The translations under genes and the position numbers were made by a program. The notes beneath the pieces were generated by a model that did not search any database, was not told the DNA's origin, and saw only the letters and a program-made list of their open reading frames with translations. From NCBI GenBank assembly GCA_946481205.1, contig CAMLNB010000027.1, forward strand, positions 1 through 21,924: 21,924 nucleotides of DNA. The letters run 5' to 3'. Shown one piece after another: positions 15,004 through 21,924 of the stretch. Each line of letters opens with the position of its first letter. Within the stretch, counting starts at the first letter, position 1. This DNA is from an uncultured Kangiella sp. (lineage in GTDB: Bacteria > Pseudomonadota > Gammaproteobacteria > Enterobacterales > DSM-103792).

Positions 15004-16119
15004 GTGAAACTGGTTGCTGACGAGAACATCCCGCTGGTCCGCGAGCTCTTTGGCGGCTTTGGTGAGCTGGTATTGCGGCCGGGCCGGGCTATCGACGCCG
15101 CCACGGTTCGGGACGCCGATGCCTTGCTGATCCGCTCGGTGACCCCGGTCACCGCTGCGCTGGTGGCCGGTAGCCGGCTGGGCTTTGTCGGCAGCGCGAC
15201 CATCGGCACGGATCATGTCGACGCTACCGCGCTCGCGGCGCAGGGCATCGTTTTTCGCAATGCACCGGGCTGCAATGCGACCGCAGTTGCTGAATATGTC
15301 CTGGCGTCTTTGCTGGTACTGGCCGAACGCGGCAAGTTTCGCCCTGGTCAGGATGTCATCGGTATTCTCGGTTACGGCAATGTGGGTCGCCGACTGGCGG
15401 CCAAACTGGCCGCGCTTGGCTGGCCATTCATGGTCTGTGATCCGTTGTTGCCGGCGGCGCAACTGCCGCAAGGCGGCGTCTCTGCCGAAGAGTTATTGGT
15501 ATCAGATGTGCTGACGCTGCACGTGCCACTGACCAAGACGGGGGCGTATGCGACCCAGCATTGGCTGAATGCTGAAACGCTGGCGCGGACCAAGGCGCAG
15601 GTTGTACTCAACAGTTGCCGCGGTTCCGTGGTCGACAACTCCGCGCTGTTGCGCTGGCTTGAGGCCGACAAGCGCCGCGCAGCGGTGCTCGACGTTTGGG
15701 AGCAGGAACCGGATGTGCCGGATGATTTGTTGGCGCGCGTCGATCTGGCGACGCCGCATATCGCCGGCCATTCGCGTGAAGGCAAATGCAACGGCACATT
15801 CATGATTCACACTGCGTTCTGTCAGCACTTTGGCCTTGATGCGAGTGGCGCCAAGCCATGGCAATTGCCTGCAGCAGGGCAGGGCGTGTTGAACGATGAC
15901 ACTGCGCAACAGCAACTCCTGACGCAGCTGTTGGCCTGTTATGACCCGCGTCATGATGATGCCGCGATGCGCGGGGCATTGTCGGCTGCGGAAGATCGAC
16001 GTGCCGCATTCGACTGGCTGCGCAAACATTATCCGGAGCGGCGCGAGCTGCAGTCCTGGCAGTTTGTTGCGAGTGAACAGATTGCCATCCGCTATCAGGC
16101 GCTCACCAGCTTTCGCTGA
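15004..16119 (+). CDS. pdxB: 4-phosphoerythronate dehydrogenase (PdxB)
   Basis: PdxB oxidises 4-phospho-D-erythronate in the pyridoxal phosphate (vitamin B6) pathway of gammaproteobacteria. The 371-residue protein opens with MKLVADENIPLVRELFGGFG, the typical PdxB start. The NAD-binding motif is GYGNVG at 123-128, and the catalytic triad of D-isomer dehydrogenases is R206 (NSCRGSVVDN), E235 (WEQEP) and H252 (TPHIAGHS). The HSREGKCNGT stretch and a C-terminal dimerisation domain are also PdxB-like and separate it from SerA. It starts at the GTG at 15004; GAGGA lies 10 bases upstream. It is divergent from nnrS, with about 130 bp between them, and converges on the cls gene with only 14 bp between stop codons. 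Confidence 0.96.
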   Translation: MKLVADENIPLVRELFGGFGELVLRPGRAIDAATVRDADALLIRSVTPVTAALVAGSRLGFVGSATIGTDHVDATALAAQGIVFRNAPGCNATAVAEYVLASLLVLAERGKFRPGQDVIGILGYGNVGRRLAAKLAALGWPFMVCDPLLPAAQLPQGGVSAEELLVSDVLTLHVPLTKTGAYATQHWLNAETLARTKAQVVLNSCRGSVVDNSALLRWLEADKRRAAVLDVWEQEPDVPDDLLARVDLATPHIAGHSREGKCNGTFMIHTAFCQHFGLDASGAKPWQLPAAGQGVLNDDTAQQQLLTQLLACYDPRHDDAAMRGALSAAEDRRAAFDWLRKHYPERRELQSWQFVASEQIAIRYQALTSFR

Positions 16120-16133
16120 GGACAGTCTCCGGG

Positions 16134-17537
16134 TTACAGCAGGGGTTTCACCAGATGCAGCAGCGATGCCGTCAGCGGCCCGAGTGGTCGCAAGTTCGGC
16201 CAGTCCTGCGCTTGAGCACAGGTTTCATCAAACCAGGTTTGTAGCGCCGCGACACTGGCGCGATCATGCAGTACCAGACTGAGTTCGTAGTTGATGAAGA
16301 AGCTGCGGTAGTCAAAATTGGCCGAACCAATCAAGGCCATTTGCCCGTCAACAATCATCGCCTTGGCATGCATCATCCGGCCGTGAATGGCACGCAGATT
16401 CAAACCTTGTTTCAGCAACCTTGTTAGCGGCGGTTTGCGGGCAGCATCGACCATGGGGTTGTCCGATTTGCGCGGCAGAATGATCTTGACCTTGACGCCG
16501 CGGCGCAAGGCTGACTCCAGCGCGAACAACACGCTGTCATCGGGGACAAAATACGGTGTCAGTATCGTGATCTGGTGTTCGGCGTTATAGATCGCGGTGA
16601 GCACCGCATCGAGCAGGGGTTCATCTTCGACATCCGGTCCGGATGGCAATACCTGAATGACCGCGACGTCGCGCGTGCCGCCAAGATTTGACGCATCGTT
16701 ACCAGACTCTGCCGTGGTCGCCAACACGGTTTGTTCGCCGGTGGCGTACTGCCAATCGGAAGCAAAAATGCTGGCGAGTTCGCTGACGGCCGCGCCGTGC
16801 ACCACGGCAACCAAATCGCGCCACGGTTTCTGTTTGCGCAGTTTGGCGAAGTATTCCTGGGCGAGGTTGGCGCCGCCGGTCCAGGCGCTACGCTGATCAA
16901 TGACGACCAGTTTGCGGTGATTGCGCAAACCACCGCGACCCGTAATCAGGCTCTTCAGCAGTGGATGGAACACGGCAAACTCACCACCGTGTTGGCGCAA
17001 TTGCCGCAATGCGCTGTTCGACAGCAGCCAAGAGCCCATACCATCAACCAGCACACGGACTTTCACACCGGCTTTGGCTTTCGCGGTCAACAATTCGACG
17101 ACGCGCTGACCGATGCCATCGGCGCGCAAAATGTAGACCGAGATATCGATCTGACGTGTCGCGCCGGCAAGCAAATCGACCAGGGCGCGCAAGCCGCCAT
17201 TCTCTGATGAGTAGAACCGGATCTGATTGCCAGTGCTGGCAGCAGGCAGGTTATAGGCTTGTATCAAGCGATCCACCCGTGAGCAGGGGCGGCAGCTTGC
17301 TTCGGTGGATGGGAACTGCAGCGGCTGTTTGCGCCGCTGTCGCGCGGCTACTTTGCGGCTACCGAGCAGCAGATAGGCTGGCACTGCAAGCCATGGCATG
17401 AACACCATGGCCAACGCCCAACCCCAACTGCTGGCGCTAGACGTGGCCTGATAGCGTAAGCGCGTCAGGCCGATCAGCAGCAGCAGGCCCGTGGCGATCA
17501 GCGGAATATAGAGTTCGGCAAACTGGCGCCAATCCAT
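16134..17537 (-). CDS. cls: Cardiolipin synthase (phospholipase D family)
   Basis: This enzyme makes cardiolipin from phosphatidylglycerol at the inner membrane. The 467-residue protein begins with two membrane helices (YIPLIATGLLLLIGL and WGWALAMVFMPWLAVPAYLLLG), the Cls nuclease-N type anchor. Two HKD motifs follow: H207-x-K209-x4-D214 (NHRKLVVID, then GGANLAQEY) and H390-x-K392-x4-D397 (MHAKAMIVDG, then GSANFDYRS). The extra cysteine-containing stretch near residue 82 (SCRPCSR) is unusual in my memory of the family. Its ribosome binding site is weak; a TATTAT -10-like box lies upstream near 17573-17578. It is convergent with pdxB. Confidence 0.94.
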   Translation of the reverse strand: MDWRQFAELYIPLIATGLLLLIGLTRLRYQATSSASSWGWALAMVFMPWLAVPAYLLLGSRKVAARQRRKQPLQFPSTEASCRPCSRVDRLIQAYNLPAASTGNQIRFYSSENGGLRALVDLLAGATRQIDISVYILRADGIGQRVVELLTAKAKAGVKVRVLVDGMGSWLLSNSALRQLRQHGGEFAVFHPLLKSLITGRGGLRNHRKLVVIDQRSAWTGGANLAQEYFAKLRKQKPWRDLVAVVHGAAVSELASIFASDWQYATGEQTVLATTAESGNDASNLGGTRDVAVIQVLPSGPDVEDEPLLDAVLTAIYNAEHQITILTPYFVPDDSVLFALESALRRGVKVKIILPRKSDNPMVDAARKPPLTRLLKQGLNLRAIHGRMMHAKAMIVDGQMALIGSANFDYRSFFINYELSLVLHDRASVAALQTWFDETCAQAQDWPNLRPLGPLTASLLHLVKPLL

Positions 17538-17581
17538 GCCGTGTTCGACCTGATGGGGAACTGAATGAACGGATAATAGCG

Positions 17582-17617
17582 CGCCATGACGCCTTGCTGG
17601 GCGTCATGGCGGTTTTT
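17582..17617 (+). terminator. Plus-strand intrinsic terminator between two minus-strand genes
   Basis: CGCCATGACGCC (17582-17593) and GGCGTCATGGCG (17600-17611) form a perfect 12 bp stem with a 6-base loop, followed by G and five T (17613-17617). By its U tract it acts on plus-strand transcripts, yet both neighbouring genes are on the minus strand. On the minus strand it lies just after the E1 gene stop, but only a TATTAT stretch follows, so termination there would be weaker. Confidence 0.8.
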
Positions 17618-17641
17618 CTTCACCAACCGACAGTGTGGTGC

Positions 17642-19849
17642 TTACTTGGTTTGATGCATCGCCACGGCAGCCGCTACCACATCCTCGGTGCTCGGCAGCA
17701 GATACTGCCAGGACGTGCCGGTAGTAATGAAGCTGTCTTTACCAGTGATGCGTTTGATATGCGGCAGCTTCTTGCAGTGCTCGACCAGATGCGTGGTGAT
17801 CTCTTCCGACAACGAGCCTGTCTTGCGGCACTCATCGACAATCAGCACTTTTTTGTAGCCGTCGACGGCTTTCAGCAATTGGTCGACATGCAGTGGCGCC
17901 ACCCAGCGCAGATCTACGACTTTGGTTTTCACGCCGTGCTGCTCGCGCAAGATCTTCTCGGCTTGGCGCGACAGGTAGTAGCCGTTGCCGTAGGTCAGGA
18001 TGACCAAATCCTTGCCGTCACCAAACACGCCCGGTTCACCGTACGGCAGTGGCGCTTCGTTGGCTGGATAAACAAACGACCAGCCATTGTCATTCTTCTC
18101 GTGCAAATCCTTGACGTGATAGAGCGCAATCGGTTCCAGAAAAATGACTACACGTTTTTGTTCGTCAGCGAGTCTTACGCAGGTCTTCAGCATCCGGGCC
18201 GCGTCATAGCCATTGCTGGGGATCGCCACAATCACGCCCGGAATTTCCCGCAAGAAGGCGAAGGCATTGTCGTTGTGAAAATGGCCGCCGAAGCCTTTTT
18301 GATAGGCAAGGCCGGCAATCCGGATCACCATCGGGTTGCTGTATTGGCCGGAGGAGAAGAACGACAGCGTTGAGGCCTCGCCACGGATCTGATCTTCTGC
18401 ATTGTGGGTGTAGGCGAGGAACTGGATTTCCGGCATCGGCAACAAGCCGACTTGTGAATAGCCGATGGCGCCGCCCAGAATCGAGGTTTCTTCCAGCAGT
18501 GTATCGAACACGCGTTCGCTACCAATGCGGGCTTGCACATCCGCCGTCACGCGATAAACGCCGCCTTTCTTGCCGACATCTTCCCCAAACAGCACGATAT
18601 TCGGATAGCGCGCCATCACATCGGTAATGGCGAAGTTGATCAGGTTGGCCAATGTTCGCGGTTCGGCCAGCTGTGATTGAGCCTTGCCGAATACCTGCGC
18701 TTCCTGGTCTGGATTCAATACGGGCGGCAATGGCCGCTCCGGCCGTTGTGGTGCCAATGCCACCATGATGTCATCGGCGTTGTCGAGCTTGGGCAGCTTC
18801 AGCGTTTCTTCGGCTTCATAGGCCACTTGCTGGCGAATGTTCTCGTACAGCGCCAGAATGTCCGGCGCGCTCAGGAAGTCGTTTTCAATAGCAATGCGAG
18901 CGGAATGCAGCAGCGGATCCTGAGCTTCGGTTTCCTCGATTTTCTTTTGCGCGTGATACTGGCTTTCGGTGTCGTTGCCGGCATGGCCCATCAGCCGAAC
19001 GGTTTGCACATGCAGAAATACCGGTCGGCGTTCCTGACGGGCAATTTCTTCCGCTTCCTGCGCCGCCAACCAGATATCCGGCAGATGCAAGCCAGAGCAG
19101 TGGACATAGGCAATGCCACTGCGGCGCTGCATCGTCTGCTGCACCCAGTTTTCTGGTGTCGATACCGAAATCCCGATGCCGTTGTCTTCGCAGATGAACA
19201 CCAACGGCATGTCTTCGCCTTTGTACGACCAGTATTCGGCGGTGTTGAATGCAATCTGCGAGCTGCCGTGATTCAACGAGGCATCACCAAACGAGCACAG
19301 AATGACGCTGTCATCCGGAATCAGCGGTTGCACGCCAATTTTTTTGGCTTTGCCAAGACCGTGAGCAGCGCCGACTGCTTTGGGCAGATGCGAGGCGATG
19401 GTCGAGGTTTGCGGTGGCACCCACAGCGGCACCGAGCCGAAAACTTTGTGCCGGCCTTGCGAGATCGGATCAAATTTGCTGCAGACAAACGACAGCATTT
19501 GGTCGCGCACCGGGTTTATCTCCGGCAGGTGCTTCGAGCGCTGCACCATGAACGCGCCGCTGCGGTAATGCAGGAAGGCCATGTCGGTATGACGGAACAC
19601 TTTGGCGATAGCGGCGTTGCCTTCGTGACCGCTGGAGCCAATCGTATAAAATCCGAGACCCTTGTCTTTCAGAATGCGGGCCTGCAGATCCAAATGCCGC
19701 GACAGCAGTTGTGAATGAAACAGTTCCAGAAAGATTTCGCGATTCAACCCGGCTTGGGCGGCAGTGATACGGCGAACTGGGGTGGGGAAGTCACCGTCTT
19801 GGACTCGACGGCTGAAGTTTTCGTCTACGGCTTTGGCGCGATCCAGCAT
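17642..19849 (-). CDS. Fused alpha/beta E1 component of a 2-oxoacid dehydrogenase
   Basis: This is the thiamine-diphosphate enzyme that decarboxylates a 2-oxo acid and passes the acyl group to a lipoyl E2 protein. The 735-residue chain joins both subunits. The alpha part (about 30-350) has GSSGHEGNAAIAK, the cofactor motif G188-DAS with EDNG about 28 residues later, and a GHAGNDTESQY phosphorylation-loop-like region. The beta part (about 395-735) has FGEDVGKKGGVYRVT, EETSILGGAIGYSQVG, PEIQFLAYT and HFHNDNAF with the likely catalytic histidine. It most resembles branched-chain (2-oxoisovalerate) E1; the substrate is not proven. No E2 or E3 gene is in the window. No good ribosome binding site precedes the ATG at 19849. 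Confidence 0.92.
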   Translation of the reverse strand: MLDRAKAVDENFSRRVQDGDFPTPVRRITAAQAGLNREIFLELFHSQLLSRHLDLQARILKDKGLGFYTIGSSGHEGNAAIAKVFRHTDMAFLHYRSGAFMVQRSKHLPEINPVRDQMLSFVCSKFDPISQGRHKVFGSVPLWVPPQTSTIASHLPKAVGAAHGLGKAKKIGVQPLIPDDSVILCSFGDASLNHGSSQIAFNTAEYWSYKGEDMPLVFICEDNGIGISVSTPENWVQQTMQRRSGIAYVHCSGLHLPDIWLAAQEAEEIARQERRPVFLHVQTVRLMGHAGNDTESQYHAQKKIEETEAQDPLLHSARIAIENDFLSAPDILALYENIRQQVAYEAEETLKLPKLDNADDIMVALAPQRPERPLPPVLNPDQEAQVFGKAQSQLAEPRTLANLINFAITDVMARYPNIVLFGEDVGKKGGVYRVTADVQARIGSERVFDTLLEETSILGGAIGYSQVGLLPMPEIQFLAYTHNAEDQIRGEASTLSFFSSGQYSNPMVIRIAGLAYQKGFGGHFHNDNAFAFLREIPGVIVAIPSNGYDAARMLKTCVRLADEQKRVVIFLEPIALYHVKDLHEKNDNGWSFVYPANEAPLPYGEPGVFGDGKDLVILTYGNGYYLSRQAEKILREQHGVKTKVVDLRWVAPLHVDQLLKAVDGYKKVLIVDECRKTGSLSEEITTHLVEHCKKLPHIKRITGKDSFITTGTSWQYLLPSTEDVVAAAVAMHQTK

Positions 19850-20090
19850 GTTGTGTTTTCACGGCCCGGAAGGGCACAGTCCTCGTGATTAATTTGGATA
19901 GATGGACGTCTATATGTGTCTCGAAAAGCGGACCGAGTATAGCAATGGCCCGGCGGGCTAACCGGTACGATGAGTCGAGAGGCGGGTGGCCTCGGTGTGA
20001 TAGAGTAGCGCGCCCGTTTTTCAGCAAACCTGTTCCTGCAAAAGGCAGGTTATCCCCAATAAATGTCAGTCACTTTGATCGAGGTTAAGC
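19850..20090. other. Divergent intergenic region between the E1 and cystathionine beta-synthase genes
   Basis: These 241 bp must hold the promoters of both divergent genes, but neither can be fixed. Candidates are TATACT on the minus strand near 19940 and a TGTGATAGAGT extended -10-like stretch on the plus strand near 20000. ATAGA and TCTAT flank GACG around 19906-19921 as a short palindrome. AACCTG and CAGGTT with inner CCT/AGG (about 20027-20051) can fold in the leader of the downstream gene. Confidence 0.4.
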
Positions 20091-21059
20091 ATGTCGGTAG
20101 CCGGCAATGTTCTTGAGATGATCGGCAACACGCCGATGAGCCGTTTGGCCAAGCTGGATACCGGTGTTTGCCAGTTGTTCGGCAAGTTGGAGCTGATGAA
20201 CCCGGGCGGTTCCATCAAGGACCGCATTGCGCTGTACATGATCAAAGCGGCGGAAGAAAAAGGTTTGATCAAACCGGGTGACACCCTGGTCGAAGCCACC
20301 GCCGGCAATACCGGTTTAGGTCTGGCGCTGGTCGCTGGCCAAAAAGGCTACAAAATGCTCATCGTCATGCCGGACAAGATGAGCATGGAAAAAGAGTACA
20401 ACCTGCGTGCACTCGGTGCCGAGGTGATTCGCACCCGCTCCGATGTGGTCAAAGGCCATCCCGAGTATTACCAGGATGTCGCGGCGCGACTGGCGCGTGA
20501 GCTGCCGAATGCCTATTTCATCAATCAGTTTGCCAACCCGGCCAATGTGCAGGCGCATTACGAAACCACCGGTCCGGAGATCTGGCAGCAGATGGACGGC
20601 AAGATCGATGCGATGGTGATCGGTGTCGGGTCTGGCGGGACGCTCTCGGGTGTGGGTCGCTATCTGAAAGAAAAAAATCCGAATATCGATATCGTGCTGG
20701 CCGATCCGCAGGGTTCGATTCTGGATCTGTATCACCGCACCGGTGAGTTCAAGCAGGCGGGCTCGTGGGTCGTCGAAGGCATCGGCGAGGATTTCATTCC
20801 GTCGATCTGTGACATGTCGCTGGTCAGCAAATCGTATGAGATTCCGGATCGCGAATCGATTCATGCTGCGCGCGAGCTGCTGGCCAAAGAGGGCTTGATG
20901 GGCGGTTCGTCGACCGGCACCTTGCTCGCGGCCGCGCTACGCTATTGCCGCGAACAGAAAACACCGAAGCGGGTTGTGACACTGGTCTGCGATACCGGTA
21001 CTCGGTACGTTTCCAAAGTCTATAACGACGTCTGGTTGCAGGAAAAAGGCTTGCTGTAA
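20091..21059 (+). CDS. Cystathionine beta-synthase-type PLP enzyme (catalytic domain only)
   Basis: This fold-type II PLP enzyme joins serine (or O-acetylserine) to homocysteine, giving cystathionine, the first step of reverse transsulfuration. The cofactor lysine is K43 in NPGGSIKDR. EATAGNTGLGLA holds the substrate carboxylate loop, GVGSGGTLSGVGRYL is the phosphate-binding glycine loop, and VVEGIGEDFIP and CDTGTRYVSKVYND are typical of CBS rather than CysK. At 322 residues it lacks the C-terminal CBS-domain pair that regulates longer forms. The neighbouring gamma-lyase/synthase gene supports CBS over cysteine synthase, but the latter cannot be excluded. The ATG at 20091 has GAGG 6 bases upstream. 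LysE and the gamma-lyase/synthase gene follow in an apparent operon. Confidence 0.9.
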   Translation: MSVAGNVLEMIGNTPMSRLAKLDTGVCQLFGKLELMNPGGSIKDRIALYMIKAAEEKGLIKPGDTLVEATAGNTGLGLALVAGQKGYKMLIVMPDKMSMEKEYNLRALGAEVIRTRSDVVKGHPEYYQDVAARLARELPNAYFINQFANPANVQAHYETTGPEIWQQMDGKIDAMVIGVGSGGTLSGVGRYLKEKNPNIDIVLADPQGSILDLYHRTGEFKQAGSWVVEGIGEDFIPSICDMSLVSKSYEIPDRESIHAARELLAKEGLMGGSSTGTLLAAALRYCREQKTPKRVVTLVCDTGTRYVSKVYNDVWLQEKGLL

Positions 21060-21071
21060 GTCGGTGCCAAG

Positions 21072-21698
21072 ATGCTGGTTCAATACGGCACCGAGTTCGC
21101 GCTGATTGCGCTGGCGCATTTGCTTGCGGTTATCAGTCCGGGTCCGGATTTTCTGATGACCGTGCGGCAAAGCGTGCGCCATGGCTTTCGCACAGGCAGC
21201 TGGACCGCGATCGGTATCGGTAGCGGCATCATGGTGCACGTGGCTTATACCGTGCTCGGAATTGCGGTGTTGCTGCGAGATAACCCGACGCTGTTTCAGA
21301 TCGTTCGTTATGCCGGCGCGCTGTATTTGCTTTGGCTCGGTTGGCAGTGTCTGCGCAGCGGCGGTGCTGCCAGTGCCGAGGTGAACGGAAATGCCGAGCC
21401 GATGCCAACCACCTGGCAGGCATTCCGGATTGGCTTTCTGACCAATGCACTGAACCCGAAAGCAACGTTATTTTTTCTGGCGCTGTTTACGTCCATCGTT
21501 AGCCTGACCACGCCGTGGCCGATTCAAGTCGGTTACGGGCTCTGGATGATGGTGATTACCGCGCTGTGGTTTCTGTTGGTGGCCTGGTTGATGGTGCGGC
21601 CGCCAGTGCGAGCCATGTTCCTGCGCGCCGGCGTCTGGTTTGATCGTGTGCTCGGCGTGCTGTTGTGGCTTGTTGCCATTCGATTGATTTGGTTGTGA
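21072..21698 (+). CDS. LysE/RhtB family amino acid exporter
   Basis: This 208-residue inner-membrane protein is of the LysE/RhtB type, which exports amino acids such as threonine, homoserine, lysine or cysteine by proton exchange. The family signature ISPGPDFLMTVRQSVRHGFRTG lies near residues 20-42. Six hydrophobic segments follow the usual pattern: FALIALAHLLAVI, AIGIGSGIMVHVAY, ALYLLWLGWQCL, ATLFFLALFTSIV, GLWMMVITALWFLLVAW and VLGVLLWLVAIRLIWL. It starts 12 bp after the stop of the CBS-type gene and ends 33 bp before the gamma-lyase/synthase gene. The sandwich position suggests it exports an intermediate or product of that pathway, which is inference. The ribosome binding site is weak. Confidence 0.92.
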   Translation: MLVQYGTEFALIALAHLLAVISPGPDFLMTVRQSVRHGFRTGSWTAIGIGSGIMVHVAYTVLGIAVLLRDNPTLFQIVRYAGALYLLWLGWQCLRSGGAASAEVNGNAEPMPTTWQAFRIGFLTNALNPKATLFFLALFTSIVSLTTPWPIQVGYGLWMMVITALWFLLVAWLMVRPPVRAMFLRAGVWFDRVLGVLLWLVAIRLIWL

Positions 21699-21719
21699 TG
21701 CCGAACCTTGTCGGCATCA
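21696..21719 (+). repeat. Hairpin at the lysE-type stop codon
   Basis: TGATGCCGA (21696-21704) and TCGGCATCA (21711-21719) form a perfect 9 bp stem with loop ACCTTG. It starts at the exporter stop codon and ends 3 bases before the GAGGA ribosome binding site of the next gene. No T tract follows, so it may adjust mRNA stability or translation inside the operon rather than end it. Confidence 0.5.
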
Positions 21720-21731
21720 AGCGAGGACAAA

Positions 21732-21924
21732 ATGAAAGACACCAGCAAACTGCAGTTTGGTACCCGCGTGATTCATGCCGGCCAAGAGTATGACCCCACC
21801 ACCGGCGCCGTAATGCCAGCGGTGTATTTCACCTCGACTTATGCGCAAGAAAGCCCCGGTGTGCACAAAGGTTTCGAATACTCGCGTACACATAACCCAA
21901 CCCGTTTTGCTTACGAGCGTTGCG
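21732..21924 (+). CDS. Cystathionine gamma-lyase/synthase (N-terminal part)
   Basis: The window ends after 64 codons. The visible part (KLQFGTRVIHAGQEYDPTTGAVMPAVYFTSTYAQ, then EYSRTHNPTRFAYERC, broken here for length) is the standard start of the Cys/Met metabolism PLP enzymes: a TRxIHAG opening, the PxxxTSTY substrate loop and the YSRTxNPTR motif. Gamma-lyase (cystathionine to cysteine) and gamma-synthase cannot be told apart from this part. The upstream CBS-type gene favours gamma-lyase and a reverse-transsulfuration operon. The ATG at 21732 has GAGGA at 21723-21727. Confidence 0.92.
   Translation, partial: MKDTSKLQFGTRVIHAGQEYDPTTGAVMPAVYFTSTYAQESPGVHKGFEYSRTHNPTRFAYERC

Noticed and set aside
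18677..19714. A 345-codon open frame on the plus strand inside the E1 gene
   Set aside because: It is the mirror of a well-supported thiamine enzyme, has an atypical composition and matches no family I recognise.
20063..20116. A 17-codon upstream frame (starts MSVTLIEV, ends RQCS) overlapping the CBS-type gene start
   Set aside because: It has a single cysteine near its end, which is tempting for a cysteine-sensing leader peptide. However, it has no good ribosome binding site, and one cysteine is not a run.

Overview
The window looks like chromosomal DNA from a moderately GC-rich gammaproteobacterium. The main evidence is the gene order recA, recX, alaS, lysC, csrA, tRNA-Ser(GCU), tRNA-Arg(ACG). 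As I recall, E. coli has the same block without lysC, and Pseudomonas-type genomes carry lysC next to csrA. The deduced RecA, AlaS, CsrA and PdxB proteins and a PhoP-like regulator also fit that class. I see no phage genes, transposase, CRISPR array or replication origin.

Left part (1-7640). Two divergent receiver-domain genes come first: a REC-TPR protein running off the left edge, and a stand-alone CheY-like protein. The recombination pair recA/recX follows, then alaS and lysC (32 bp apart) and csrA with a 200 bp leader. tRNA-Ser and tRNA-Arg close the block; tRNA-Arg has a strong promoter and a clear intrinsic terminator.

Middle (7863-13060). A fused protein carries a degenerate YbaK-like aminoacyl-tRNA-deacylase fold followed by an HDOD domain. 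A glycine-zipper envelope protein comes next, then a compact operon of a PepSY protein, a PhoP-like response regulator and a PhoQ-like histidine kinase. A tRNA-Glu gene with a near-consensus promoter follows. Behind it lie 350 bp without a credible gene, containing two copies of an 83 bp unit that starts at the tRNA CCA end, plus several hairpins.

Right part (13057-21924). On the minus strand are a small secreted DUF3718-like protein and an NnrS family membrane protein. The NnrS gene has a well-spaced promoter overlapped by a 23 bp palindrome matching the NsrR (nitric-oxide-sensing repressor) consensus. pdxB is divergent from it and converges on a cardiolipin synthase gene. A large fused alpha/beta E1 2-oxoacid dehydrogenase follows on the minus strand. 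The last genes form a reverse-transsulfuration group: a cystathionine beta-synthase-type enzyme, a LysE/RhtB exporter and the start of a cystathionine gamma-lyase/synthase.

Most of the window is ordinary core genome. The points most worth a second look are the NsrR-like operator, the YbaK-HDOD fusion with its altered catalytic lysine, the tRNA-Glu tail repeats with inverted T-arm motifs, and a plus-strand terminator isolated between two minus-strand genes. I did not find a convincing new multi-gene system.
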